A stretch of DNA of 64,000 nucleotides from Eustoma russellianum (GCA_036186865.1 AP025055.1:10935731-10999730), one strand, 5' to 3'; counted from the first letter of the stretch, positions 47,120 to 58,935 are shown. The notes: a model not told the origin generated them from the sequence alone. Numbers and translations: made by a program.

Positions 47120-49725
47120 TGTAGCGCCCCAGCCCGATACTAGACATCGGTACCAGTGCACAAGTCGTAGTCTACTACGAGAACTATGAAGCGTCAAATC
47201 AGATCAAGCACACGTCATCCATGACGTAAGATAAATCAGCAGAAACATCGTAAAATTTAAAACTTCAATAACACCCATGTAACCAAATGAAATACAGCGG
47301 AAGGGAAATGTGTTCGGAAAAATATCTATTATATCCTCTAATGCAAAATATTAAACAGTAAGTCTATCAGCTAAAAAGATAATGAACATAAACCTATCCA
47401 CTTCGATGACCATCATCTCAATAAGCCCACTCGCCGTCGTCTTCTACAAAAATCATTTCATACTCTGGCTCACCAGAAAAGAAGATGGAGTATCTATTTT
47501 TAGCGAAAACATCGCTGGCAAGTAACCCGTCTGTAAACCTTACGGGATCACACACGACGAGTCACCAATACATAAATCAATGCCCAAAACAAGGCGCTCG
47601 GGTTAGCAAATAGCATTTTTTATAGCAGCTCATCAAAGACAAATAAGTCACATAAATGATACACGAATTCAGAACAAACACATATCGAACAAAACGTAAA
47701 ATACAACAGATCATATGCAAATGTCGTCTCTTGCATGTCAAATCTTATGCTTCGTGTCACATGATGCATGCACTTCTTTAAAACTATACACTAAACTCAA
47801 CAGAACTTATTCAGGTGTCTTCTTTCACAAATATGTCATGCGTGTCATTTCACAAAACTTTTCACAATTCTTCTTATATTATTTTTTGCATAACAAAACT
47901 TTATTCCATGTGGTTGATCAATCCACAGCAAGACAGAACTTGATACCGCATGCTGCAATGTCCATGACCCCATAACAATAAACTTCATAAACTGCTGTTG
48001 ATTCACAGGTTATGCTTTTATACCCTGCCACTGCAGGCACAACTCTTATACCCTGCGTTCAACCAGCAACCATAACCTTGTCTTGTTTTACATACACATG
48101 TCCTTTCGCAAAGCAAAACTTATGATGGAATTCAAAATGCTTATGTCGTGATGCAAAATGCTCATGTCATGTCATATCAATCTCCTAAACACGTACACAC
48201 ACCTTATGTATTGAGTACAAGGTCACAATCCTCAACCGTACCTCAAGCACAACTCGCTCGTACCATTTCACACCCTCTCGTATCAAAAATTCACCTCGAG
48301 TTAACACTTAACCTTACCCATTCTCACTTAACATTTACAACTCATATACACCTCAAAAATACTTGTATTTTATAAAGCATGAAAGGGAATAAAAGTACCT
48401 TAAATATATAGAGCACTTGTCGAAAAAGGCTTCCAAAACACTTGGAACGCCTTCAAGAGGCACCTAATGTGACGTAAAGCGCCTGTAATAGCCGTTCGAA
48501 GTATTCTGGAACACACTGGTACACATCGAACTCCTACATAAGACGCCTCAAGGGACATGGAGCGCCTTATGAGGTGTTTGAAGTATTCTGGAATGTGCTG
48601 AAACACATCGAACGCCTACATAAGGCGCCTGAAGTAACATGGAACGCCTTATGAGGTGTTCGAAGGATTTTGAAATGCAATGGTATCATATCGAACGCCT
48701 ACTTTAGGCGCCTAATGTGACATTGAGCGCCTAAACAGGTGTTTGAAGTGTTCTGTCGATCCCTAAAACCTGCAATTATGTAGTAACTCCCTCTTCTCTT
48801 CTCCTTTCTTCTCCCCTTTCACGTTAAACAGCCGAAATTCAACCTTACTACCTAAATCCATCATGCTTAACACACAAAAACAAATATTGCTCCTTAAATC
48901 TATCAGACTGCATCAACCCTAGGTCTCTACCATTCACATCTCTGGATATGTCATCAACCTTCTAACCCAAACCAAATTTGCAGCAACTCATCATTCAATC
49001 CTTCCAACCTTCCTCAAATCATTCCAGATCATCTAAGGCACGATTAAGAAACATGATAAATTATCACAACACAATAATTTCACCAAAGATGACACTTTAA
49101 GGTCATTTTTATCAACAACCAAGAAAATCATAGATATTCTCAAAAATCGGTCCAAAAGATCATCATTTTACTCAATCAACAACAATAGATGCACGTAATA
49201 GAGCACTTAACATAGGCAGATCAAGAATTACACATGTGTGATCTAATTTTCCCATTTTGGGAAAACTGGGCCTGTTGAATCAAAATTGCATAAAGCATAT
49301 GGAAAGATCACTTGCCTTTGTATCTAGATAATCTTACGAAGATTTAGTGGAATTTCGGGAAGGATTGGACCTAGGCTGGCCGTAGTTTCTTCTTCTTTTT
49401 CTTCCTTTCTCTCCTTCTCTTCTCTCTTTCCTTTCTCTTCTTGTTTTCTTTCCCCTTTTCTCCCAACCGTTTCTCCCCTGTTTTTGTTTTGTAACCACTG
49501 GCCTCTTGTGGGAGTTATACAAAATTTGTGTAACTCACTCAGCATTTAATCAGGGAGGGGCAGTTTTGGTATTTTGCGCCTAATTTTCTCAATTTCAGCT
49601 TTTTGACTATTTTTCCGCTTACAATTCATTTAACTAAGCCTTATAAACATATGCAATAAATAAAATTGTATTTTAAGCTGTTTTTAATTACTTAACATCA
49701 AACTCGAAAAATACGGGGTTTGACA
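47120..49725 (-). repeat. Gypsy 5' LTR (2,606 bp)
   Basis: It runs TGTAGCGCCCCAG to GGGGTTTGACA. It differs from the 3' LTR at scattered sites and by the missing TTC expansion; the roughly 76-bp length difference matches that run. The ACAAG duplication follows at 49726. Confidence 0.95.
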
Positions 49726-49730
49726 ACAAG

Positions 49731-50364
49731 GCCAGACTTAGCATGCTCAGTAAACTAATTGAGTAGGTTTACCAGTAATCCAAGTCATGATATATGGAAT
49801 GCCCTAAATAGAGTAATGAGATCCTTAAAGTATACAATGAATCATGTATTACATTACTCGTGATATCCATTAGTGTTGGAAGGCTATTGTGATGCCAACT
49901 GGATATCTGATAGTAAAGATTCTAAATCCATTAGTGGATATTTATTCACTGTTAGAGGAGGTGTTGTATCGTGTAAATCCATAAGGCAAATGTGCATAGT
50001 TCGTTCTACTATAGAACTGGATTTTATAACACTAGATAAAGCCGGTGAAGAGGCTGAATGGCTTTGGAATTTCCTGGAAGATGTGCCATGTTGGCCTAAG
50101 CCAATCACTCCTATCAGCATACACTGTGATAGTCAGTCACCTATAAGACGAGTTCGAAGCAGCAACTGTAATGGTAAGTCTCGAAACATGCATCGGAGAC
50201 ACAATACCATTAAGCAGTTGATCTCTAATGGCATGATTTCCATTGACTATGTAAAATCTAAGGAGAATCTTGTGGATCCGCTTACAAAAGGCTTGCCTAG
50301 AGATCAGATTTCAATTTTGATAAACAGAATGGGACTAAAGCCTATAATGCATAAATCTTTGTAA
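49731..50364 (+). pseudogene. Copia-B RT end and RNase H (right half)
   Basis: The fragment resumes the Copia-B frame after [37 protein letters not shown] begins RNase H at 49876. [55 protein letters not shown] and [19 protein letters not shown] follow to the stop at 50364. The 163-codon stretch is unbroken; a K for W in SWKS (SCKS) and S for A in DSQSAI are visible changes. Confidence 0.9.
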
Positions 50365-50906
50365 CGGTAACCCAACCTTATTGACTGGATATCCCAGAAT
50401 CTTGGTTCAATGGGTCAACTAAGTTATGGATTTCAGTGAGCACTTACTCTTCTGTTAAATAAAAGTGTTGTCTACAGAAAAGTGAGTGTAAAATAAGACT
50501 TTTAATGGTTTCTATATCTTGATATATGAAGTGGGGCATGGCAGAATACTCGTGATAGAAAACACCTATATAACTGTGAAGTGTGGCTGCTTCTATAAGA
50601 GTTTTGTAAGGCCAGAGTTCTCTAACATACTTTTTGAAACTAGGAAGTTCATGGCCAAAACAAACACAATCATGAGAACCAAAAATGTATTAAAGAAAAT
50701 GATGTGGGAGTACTGTTGTTTAGGTTCACAACAAAGGCCGGTTAGTTCAAGACATCAAGTCACTAATTAGCCGAGTGGATACGATAGTATATCACCAAGA
50801 AATGTTCAAAGCCAGAATCTACCTCTTCTGATGCAACATTTTTTTGTCTGACTTATCTATATAGTCTGCATATGCATTTGTATTAATTCCCATTCATGTG
50901 GGAGAT

Positions 50907-52372
50907 TGTTGGAGAAAATGGAAAGAAATTGATTTTGGGTCAAGTTGCAAACTGTGATTAGCAACGTACTTTGAGCTAAGATTATGATTAGTTTCATTAA
51001 TGATGAGCAGAAACTAATGAGTCCTTAATTATCTACATGACGAGTAGATAATTTTAGGCTTTTGAATCACTCAATTCTGATACCGGGTGAATGAAAAATT
51101 AATGCTCAAAATAAAGAGAAAAATCAACTCAGCTCAGCTCGATCCGTGCCTGGACATGGTCTCAGGTTGCGGACCTGATGGGATTTGCTTACTAAGATGC
51201 GGACCTGATGGGCTCAGGTAGCAGACTAGGCTGCAGGCCAGGCTGCATGCTACAGACTGTAGGCTGGGTCCTGCACCAGCGAGTCGGATTTTATCAGCTG
51301 GAATAAAGTTTGTTTGAGTTTAAACTTATCCAGGTTGTTAAGATAGGTTAAGGTAAAATTTTGAAAAGTTGTTGAGCTTTAACTGGTTGATCTAACCTTA
51401 ATTTTGTTTGATCTGATGGCTCAGATTGAACAGTTATTTGATATGACGGGTGAGGGCAGACCTGGTGCGGTTATCTGATCCAAGGGTTCAGGCCGAGCAG
51501 GTATGTGATCCTACGGCTGTGGTTGAACTGACTGTAACAAATTGACCTCAGAATTTCCCTATAGATAGTGGCCAAGCTGACCTCTGTGGTCACATTCACT
51601 CATTCAGAAATTGGAAGTTCTTTTCTTTTCTCTACGATCTCCCTTTGCACAATCATTCTCCTGCATACACAAAAACGCTGCATTTCCAGCAATTTGAGAA
51701 GTACATGATTGCTTACAGGTTCGTTGAATTCATACGCTGTAGCACCACTCGTTTGAACTGACTCTGTTGTATCCTGGGAGACGATTGCTCTGTCTGGTTG
51801 GGCACAGTATACCAGAGCAATACGTTTTAAGGACAGAGTCTTGGACTCACCTCATATCTCTGCTCAGCGGAGCTGTTAAGTTTATTGCTGAGCTGAGCTC
51901 TGCTTTGTGCTAAGCTCAGCTCATCAGGGGATAATGCAACGCTATTGTTGTACAGTGTTGCCGAACTGAGCTCTACTATGTGCTGAGTTCTGCTGTTTGG
52001 CTGAGAGAATTCGTTGTTCTACAGCACTTCCGTGCTCCCGTGCTAAGGTGTCGAGCTCGTCAGGTCGGCCATCAGTTCAAAATGCAAATATAAGTGTGCT
52101 GAATGGACCGATCTAATTTGACTGATCAATCTGACATCAGTTCAGCTCAACTGGAAGGCTGATAGCACATAACCTAATGTTCTAAATTGCTATTATGCTC
52201 AAGTCAGCAGGTCAGCTGACTATTCAGAACGCAAACTCAGTTGCGCTATCTGAGCTGTGTTGACCTGGCAGATCAATCCAACCTACCCTGAGCTTGGCAG
52301 GTCGGCCACTGTTTTATTTCACAAGCAAACTATACAGTAGTTAATTTTGTCTGACTTGAATTTTTTCCAACA
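50907..52372 (+). repeat. Copia-B 3' LTR (1,466 bp)
   Basis: It starts TGTTGGA at 50907 right after the purine-rich GTGGGAGAT and ends TCCAACA at 52372, giving 7-bp inverted ends. It matches 34908-36119. The 50365-50906 stretch before it is 3' non-coding DNA of the element. A GAGCTGAGCTCTGCT-type phrase recurs at about 51890 and 51970. Confidence 0.92.
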
Positions 52373-52377
52373 ATTTG

Positions 52378-53128
52378 CTGTTAACTGGCCAAATCTGAAA
52401 ATTAAGTGTAGAAAAGTATCTTCTCCTGTTCTCCCTCATTCACATGAGATAAATTAATTGATGCGTTATGAAGAATCCTAGTACAAGCATGGAAGGAAAA
52501 TAGACCAAAATAAAATTGGTCTGCATTTTTTTTAAAAAAATGTTAAGTTTTACTTTGGCCTTTGTAAAGCCTATTAGGGCCGACTGCAATTAGGGCATTC
52601 AGGCATTCACTTTTTTGTTTTGTTGTTATTTAATTAGATAAAAAATTATTTTTCTTGCTCGCATAGTTTCTGGAGTTTTTGGAACTTATAAATAAGCATT
52701 TATACAATATTTTGATAATCCATTTCACCTTGAAAAAATTAAGCGTTTTTGCTCTTGTGCATTTTTTATGTTTGTCAATCAATCTTTCGACTTTTGAATT
52801 TAATTAATTTCTTGAGTCATAATTGTGATAAAAATTCATCCTCATGTTGTTCAAAAAGCTTCTAAGAGTCTAACAAGGTTTTTGGTCAAAAGGTTGTTGA
52901 TCAAACCAAGGTCGTACAGAAAAGATAAACAGCGAATTTAACAAGGTTCCTTTTCAAGCTGCATACATACAAGGAATCTAACAAGGTTCTTCGTCTTCCT
53001 TTTTAAATTTTTTCTTGCGTTCTTCGGGTGTTTTTCATGTCGTTCGTGACTTTTCAGTTTATTGTTATCAAGATGTCCTTTGGAAACGTGTGAGTCCGCT
53101 CAACAAGCATTGACATGGTATCAGAACC
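52378..53128 (+). repeat. Probable LTR end plus tRNA-iMet primer-binding site of another element
   Basis: TGGTATCAGAACC at 53116-53128 is one to two changes from the usual primer-binding site and follows TTGACA. The DNA before it reads like an LTR: repeated AATCTAACAAGGTTC and GAATTTAACAAGGTTCC at about 52935-52990. A left boundary at TGTTAAC (52378) is a guess. No second LTR or coding region was found, so this is a remnant or a non-autonomous element. Confidence 0.45.
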
Positions 53129-53180
53129 ATCTTGAAACAAGAAAATTTCTTTCTTTAAAACCCTAGCCGCCCTTACTCTC

Positions 53181-53184
53181 TCTG

Positions 53185-53236
<52 letters not shown>
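53181..53236. repeat. (GT)n(TA)n compound microsatellite
   Basis: A TGTGTGTGTGTC run is followed by about 38 bases of TA. It lies in the leader of the remnant with the primer-binding site at 53116. Confidence 0.95.
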
Positions 53237-53239
<3 letters not shown>

Positions 53240-54040
53240 TATTTATTCGGACGTTTACTGTCCAGCAAAAAAAATTCGCAGCCGCCATTAATTCGTCTTT
53301 TTCTAAAACTTATTAATTCGTTTGATCCTTTTTTTGTGTTTGTCATCAGAAAACAAAAAATGACCAGTTTGAGTTCCAACGGGCCGAAAAGAAAAAGGAA
53401 GCAACCAAAATGCTCTCTGCCTTGCATCGAGTGTTATTTGTAGTGAGTTTGTTTTCCCTCTTGCACCTTTTTTTAGATTTCTTTGTATGCCATTTAGACT
53501 TGTATGAAATTAGGATTTTTTTCATCCATAGAATTTGCAGCCTTGTTTTCTTCATAAAAGTATCATCTTTTTTGTTTAATTCTTGTTGTACTTGGGCACA
53601 TTAGGCTGCTTTGTTATTGTTTTTGTTAATTGTTGCCAATTTTGTTTGAGAATTTGGGTGTAAATCCTTGGTTGTTTCTACCCACCTTGACCAAATTTTC
53701 AGCCATCTTTAAACAATCTCCATAATCCTATTTTGTGATTTTTTTTGGGCAAAAAAAGTAAAAAAGGACACGCCTACTGTCCAAACAGCAGCCGCCTCAG
53801 CCAATTAAAAGCATGGGAGTCTCTTGGACAAAAAAAGGCTTTGGCCATAAGAGTTTGCTTTCAGTAAGACTCCTGCCTCTATATGTACCTGCATAGATGG
53901 TACAATATTATGAATATGTACTAGTGAATAGATTTTATTAAATATAAATCAAAAGCTTCAGATATTAAAATAGTCAACAGTGGATATGCACAAATAGTTG
54001 AAAGACAAAGACCAAAACAAAAAAGTGCAAGTCAACTTAA
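53237..54040. other. Non-coding, no gene seen
   Basis: The stretch is AT-rich with short ORFs only. Two purine-rich phrases mention repeated GCAGCCGCC (53278 and 53789), and GGACGTTTACTGTCC and GGACACGCCTACTGTCC recur at 53249 and 53767. This hints that both belong to one duplicated or retroelement-derived leader, but no protein similarity is visible. Confidence 0.5.
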
Positions 54041-54044
54041 AGTG

Positions 54045-55870
54045 TAGAGACTGTCTACTCCTCTAAGTATGCTCTAAGGTGTCTCTATATCTTGTCTACC
54101 CCTCCTTAACCTTAATCTTCTGCCTCTATGAACTTCTATCCTAGACCATGTCCTCAGAGAGGTGCAACTCTAGTAAGTCATGCCTTATCTGCTCATCTCA
54201 CGTCAGTTTAGGCCTGCCTTTACTCCTTTCCCTTCTACAGTGAGACTTTCAATTGCTCTGACTAGACGCTGTTGTCTGTGTCCTCTTGACATGCCTAAGC
54301 TATATCAGTCTTCCCTCTTTAATCTTATCTGCTATACTAGCCACCTCTAATATTTCTCTGTTTACCTCATTTCTCATCCTGTCTAACCTTGTATGTCCAC
54401 ACATCCACCTCAACATCATCATCTCTGCCATTTCTATCTTCTGCGAATGTGCCCTCTTGATGGCTCAGCAATCTGTTTCATATAACATTGCTGGCCGCAC
54501 TACCATCCTATAAAAATTTTCTCTTTAATTTAGTTGAAAAATTCTTGTCACACAGCACCCTTGATGCCGCCCTCCACCTACACCAACCTGCTTGAACTCG
54601 GTGTGCTACGTCACTCTTTATGTCCCCATATTGCTGTACAAATGATCATAGGCACTTGAACTTACTCACCTTTGGGACCACTTGACCCTCGATGGTGAGT
54701 CGGCTATTTTTATCGTCGTCTGTGCCGCTGAAGTTGCAGTGCAGATACTCAGTCTTAGAACGACTAATCCTCAGGCTTTTTCTCTCTAATGCACCTCGCC
54801 ACTCTTCTAGTCTCATACTTAGGTTATGTCTTTTTTGTGACTAATACTATATCGTCAATGAAAAGCATACATAATGGGACTGTCTCTAGGATCAGCTTTG
54901 ACAACTCATCTAGGACAACTGCAAAAAGAAATGGGCTTGAAGCTAATCCTTGATCGAGGCCTACCTCCATCGAGAAGAAGTCCATATTCCCTACAGACGT
55001 ATGAACGGTTGTCTTCGTCCTACCATACATATCCCTAATTATGCCTATATACTTCATAGGAACCCTTCTTGCATCCAAACTATCCTATATCAGTCTACGT
55101 GTCACATTATCATACGCTTTTTCAAGACAATGAAAATCATATGTACGTCGCGCTTCTTCTCCTTATACTTCTCCATCAATCTCCTTAAAATGTGTATTGC
55201 TTCCGTAGTTGGTCGTCCTGGCATAAAACCAAATTGGTTTACCGTAACTTGAGTTTCTCTTCTAATTCTAGTGTCGATTACTCTCTCCTATAACTTCATA
55301 GTATGACTTAGCAATTTAATCCCCATGTAATTCCCATAATACTGTGCGTCTCTTTTTTTCTTGTATAGAGGGACCACTATACTCCTCCACTCATCTGGCA
55401 TTTTTCATGTTTCGAAAATAAGGTTAAACAGAGTAGTTAACCATTGAACCCCTTCTTCTCCAAACACTTCCATGCCTCACTGGGTATGTTATTCAGGCCA
55501 ACTGTCTTAGCTCTTTCCATCTTCTTAAGTGCTATCTTCACCTCTACTATTGTGATGCTACGACAATCGCAGGTATTATGTTGTCGTTTTTGAGTAATGA
55601 TGCTTTCTCTTTCTTCGTGACCGACCCTTGCGCTGTTAAAAAGGTTGTGAAAATATGTTTTTCATTGCCCCTTGATGTCTTGTTCTTTGACTAAAACATG
55701 TCTATCTTCTCCCTTTATAAACTTCACAACTCCTAGGTCTTGCCTCTTTCGATCTCTAGCTTTGGCAATCTTGAGCATATCACGCCTCCATCTTTTGTTT
55801 CTAATCTTTCATACATCCTTTTATGGGTTGCGTTCTTTGCCTCCTTCCTAGCGATTTTTTAGTTCTTCCT
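54045..55870 (-). pseudogene. RTE-clade LINE: reverse transcriptase and C-terminal region
   Basis: The minus strand reads QFGFMPGRPTTEAIHILRRL, KYKEKKRDVHMIFI (about 55240-55120), then MDARRVPMKYIGIIRDMYGRTKTTVHTSVG and GLDQGLASSPFLFAVVLDELSKLI, with LCMLFIDDIVLV at about 54870-54835 (box F-x-D-D intact as FIDD). The C-terminus has LEEWRGALERKSLRISRSKTEYL, MLRWMCGHTRLDRMRNEVNREIL and VEGKRSRGRPKLT near 54400-54190, the RTE hallmark. Many stops and frame changes are present. Confidence 0.9.
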
Positions 55871-56965
55871 CACTCACTTTCTCCTCCCCGTCTGTGCAAC
55901 TTAACACTTCTCTAAAATTCTTTTGGTTATTCCTTATTCTTCGTTGTACATCCTCATTCTACCACCACGACTCTTTATGTACGGTTGTCTTTCCTATTTG
56001 TTACCCCAAGAGTTTTCCTTGCCGCGTGAGTAATGGTAGTCGCCATAGCCTCCCACATCTGGTTTGTATCCTCAACTAATGGATCCAATGTCGCCGAGAT
56101 GACCTTGTCTCTAAATTTATTAATTTTTTCGTCCTTCAATCTTTCCCATTCAATCCTGAATGGTAATTTTCTAACCCTCCTGCTCAGCTTTTGGCTCAAA
56201 GCTATCACTACGACTAGTAAATGATGTTGCGTCACTACTGTCTCTTTTGGTATAACCTTGCGTCCCTCCACAACTACCGTTCTTCACGTCTCATCAGAAG
56301 ATAGTCGATCTGTGTGTTACGTCCTCTGCTGCTAAAAGTGATCAAATGTGATTTCTTTTTCTTAAAGAAAGAGTTTATAATACCTAAGTCGTGGGCCACT
56401 ACAAGGTTTAGCAGATGCCTACTCTGTTCGTTTCTATCTCTATAGTCAAACTCGCCATGTGCAGACTGAAAGCCATCGGTATACTTTCTAATGTGGCCAT
56501 TAAAATCACCTCCTATACAAATTCGTTCCTCTCTAGGTATTGTTCTCAACACTATATCTAAGAAATCCCAGAACTCTTTCTTCTATTGTTCTCCTAGTCC
56601 CACTTTGGGTTGTGTAGGTGCAAACCGCTGCCATCACCCCCTTGCTTAACACTAACTTCAGCACCATAAGTCTATCATTATATCATATCACATCGATCAT
56701 GTTTGTGTATAATTCTAATTTTACTAGAAATCTTACTCCATTCTTGGTCCCATTGGACCCCGTGTAAAGCAACTTATACCATTACAGTCTTTACCTTTAT
56801 TCTCCTTCCACCTAGTCCCCTGTAGGTATGCTACATCGATCCTACGCCTCTTAAGTACATCTACTACCACTAACAATTTACCACTTAGAGTTCCTACATT
56901 CCAAGAGGCTATGCGTAAACTATCCTCCTTTTCCTTTCTTTACTTACGCCCATCTTCCTTAGACA
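55871..56965 (-). pseudogene. RTE-clade LINE: endonuclease domain
   Basis: It starts near 56925 with LRIASWNVGTLSGKLLVVVDVLKRRRIDVAYLQGTRWK. The E of the usual QE-TKW motif is G, so a catalytic residue is lost. The middle is broken by stops. Then comes ERICIGGDFNGHIRKYTDGF (about 56530-56470) with the GDFN motif, LVVAHDLGIINSFF, and HLITFSSRGRNTQIDYLLMRREER. VVVIALSQKLSRRVRKLPFRIEWERLKDEK continues toward RT at 56271-55975. Confidence 0.88.
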
Positions 56966-58057
56966 TAGTCTCACAAAAAAGTCATAGATCTTTTATCAAT
57001 GATTGCAACTAAACTAAAAGTAAGATCTTGTACCAAAAGACTTTAATGGGAACAACTATAGAGAGATTTTCTAGAAGGGAAAGTTCTCAAGGGAGATGCT
57101 GTGGACTTTCAAATAGTAGAATAATCCAAATAATAGAATAACCAGTAAACCAATAAGACACTGAAAAGAAAAACTTGGCTAGTAGAAACAAACCAAATCA
57201 ATGACAAAACCGTTAAAGTAAAACACAAACCCACATCATAATTATTTCAATTCAAGGATTAAATCCACTAAAAGAAACGAAACCAGTACTAGAAAAGTAT
57301 TGACAAATAAAATAATCAAGAACAAATAGCAGAGGGTATCTATTAAATAAAATAGTGATCATAGGCATAACTTGCAAGGAATGCTCTGCAAAAGATTAGC
57401 AAAGAAAAGAGAAAATCTAAAACAACGAGGGTGATTCGTGTAAGATAACAAAAAATTGGAAAAACTCCCGACCACAAGGAGAAATGCAATGGTTAAAAAA
57501 GATAAGAGATTTATGACGGGAAAAAATAAAGATAGAATTAAAATATATGTCTCTTATAATCTTCAGGAAGGAAAAATCTTGGGTCCCAAGAAGCTCTAAG
57601 AATTTATTGAAAGGAGAATTTCTTGAAAGAAAGAAATTTTAGAGGAAGACGATTTTAAGATAAAACTGCAAACTGATCAGTTTGCAGAACACAATAAAGT
57701 AATTCTAGAACACCCCCAGATTCAACCACTATTATTGCAGGAAATTATTCCATAAAGTGCTTTGTTAAAGATCCAAGAGAACTTACCAGAGTCGAAGTCC
57801 AGAATCTTACCTTCTCAACTGAAAAAATCTTGAAATTCCAAGACGAACACAGATCCAACGCAACAGAATCGAGCTGAAATCCTAATTGCAGCTGTAATCA
57901 AAAACAAATATATATGTACGAAATCGCGAAGTAGCAAAGCGTGACAACGTCAGATGTAGAAAAATTGCCGCCACAATCACCAACTGAATGACATTGTCAA
58001 AACAAATGCAATTCGGTTCTCGGAGTTGAATAAAATGAGAGCAACCGTGGCAAATCA
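56966..58057. other. Non-coding, no gene seen
   Basis: AT-rich DNA with only short ORFs. CTCTG followed by GTAAGTTC on the minus strand near 57795 looks like a splice donor, and the minus-strand frame at 58094-57882 encodes 70 residues of no recognisable family. I see no exon-intron structure that would support a host gene. Confidence 0.4.
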
Positions 58058-58557
58058 AAAATCCAAGAGATTCAGGAATGATCACGATGATCACGTATTA
58101 CATGTAAACAACACGATGATCACGTATTACATGTACTACGGGACTGCAGATGGGCAAACCAAGTATGGAAACACTTCCTGCACCCTTTTGCCTAGACAGA
58201 CTTTCTAAAGCCAAATACACCCATCGATTGGATTATGAAGAATTCGGAAGCCTCCTGGGGAAGAAACACGATACCAGGGGAATGTCGATATGCATTTCGT
58301 GAAACTATGTCAAGCATATGGTACTGGAGGAATCAACTGGCCCATGGAAGCGTTGAGAGCCTACCGCCACCGATCCAAGTGTATGGGGAAACAAGTAGCC
58401 CTATAAGGAAGCAGGACTTTGTAAATAATATTAGTTACAGTAATAGAACAAGTAGTAGCAATATTTGAATTTTTCAGATGATAGGTTGCTCAAGTGTAAA
58501 CGATTTACGTATATGAATAAAGATCCCATTTCCAGAAAATCCAAGAGATTCAGGAAT
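58058..58557. other. 456-bp insert between 22-bp perfect direct repeats
   Basis: AAAATCCAAGAGATTCAGGAAT occurs at 58058-58079 and again at 58536-58557. Between them is DNA with a different character, including two copies of CACGATGATCACGTATTACATGT at its left end. It has a plus frame of 77 codons (58235-58468, MKNSEASWGRNT, then SIWYWRNQLAHGS). That phrase resembles the linker before RNase H in plant LINE or RNase-H-like proteins (IWYWRN), but the match is too short to name. There is no poly(A) and no obvious terminal inverted repeat. Confidence 0.55.
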
Positions 58558-58693
58558 ATTGCGGGTGGCTAGTCAGAGATATTTGAATACGTATGGGGAG
58601 AGAGAACGAGGAGGGGAGAGAAAGAGGAGTGGGTTTTGGCCATAAAAGAAATGAAAAAGAAAAAAGAAATTGGCCAACCACCTATTGTTTTAC

Positions 58694-58721
58694 GTCTACG
58701 GTTCGAGTCCATATAACCCTA
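58694..58721 (+). pseudogene. trnV-UAC: Plastid trnV-UAC 3' exon fragment in nuclear DNA
   Basis: GTCTACGGTTCGAGTCC followed by ATATAACCCTA matches the T arm and acceptor end of chloroplast trnV-UAC (usual ending GTATAGCCCTA) with two G-to-A changes. Only the last 28 bases are present; the anticodon arm is absent, so it is not a working tRNA. The match was recalled from memory, not searched. Confidence 0.7.
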
Positions 58722-58798
58722 AAAATAGCTACAATATGAGATCCAAATAATATAAAATTGAAATGTTCCGGATGTTAAAATTAGATCTGACTGTCTAG

Positions 58799-58933
58799 GA
58801 CATTCAGGCTGCTTCACCTAGCAGCACAACGCTTGTATCGCTATCCCACAACTCCGTTTTCACGGATTAGGCTGCTCCACTTTTGTTCGCTGCTACTACA
58901 CGAATCGTTTTCGCTTTCTTTTTCTCTGGCTAC
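58799..58933 (-). pseudogene. rrn23: Plastid 23S rRNA (rrn23) fragment, antisense to the plus strand
   Basis: The plus strand reads CACCTAGCAGCACAACGCTTG, then CCCACAACTCCGTTTTCACGG, TTAGGCTGCTCC, CGCTGCTACTACACGAATCG and CTTTCTTTTTCTCTGGCTAC. This is the reverse complement of the first few hundred bases of chloroplast 23S rRNA. It carries several C-to-T changes and a small deletion near 58807. About 135 bases remain. It could have come directly from the plastid or by way of the mitochondrial genome. Confidence 0.8.
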
Positions 58934-58935
58934 GA

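Larger units (their letters stand above)
39503..49725 (-). mobile_element. Gypsy chromovirus (Tekay/Del-like), inserted in Copia-B RT (TSD ACAAG)
   Basis: Two LTRs (39503-42184 and 47120-49725), a tRNA-iMet primer-binding site and a polypurine tract enclose 4,935 bp of interior. Minus-strand order is gag, protease, RT, RNase H, integrase and a chromodomain-like end, which makes it Ty3/gypsy. Perfect 5-bp duplications ACAAG are at 39498-39502 and 49726-49730. The phrases [20 protein letters not shown] and [21 protein letters not shown] fit the Tekay/Del group. All genes carry stops; the RT box and protease active site are damaged. Confidence 0.95.
34908..52372 (+). mobile_element. Copia-B: Tork-like Ty1/copia retrotransposon, split by a gypsy element
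   Basis: In plus order: truncated 5' LTR, gag, protease, integrase, RT, [gypsy 39503-49725], RT end and RNase H, polypurine tract, 3' LTR. The RNase H phrase [16 protein letters not shown] and the gag phrase WKALENKYRTEDAGTKKFIVGKFL resemble Tork-group copia elements. The 5' LTR lacks roughly its first 260 bases, so the left target-site copy is lost. Stops and frameshifts occur in every gene. Confidence 0.88.

Noticed and set aside
57770..58094. A host gene first exon on the minus strand with a GTAAGT donor
   Set aside because: One splice-like site and a 70-residue frame without family resemblance are not enough.
58694..58721. A working tRNA gene
   Set aside because: Only the T arm and acceptor end are present; there is no anticodon arm or 5' half.
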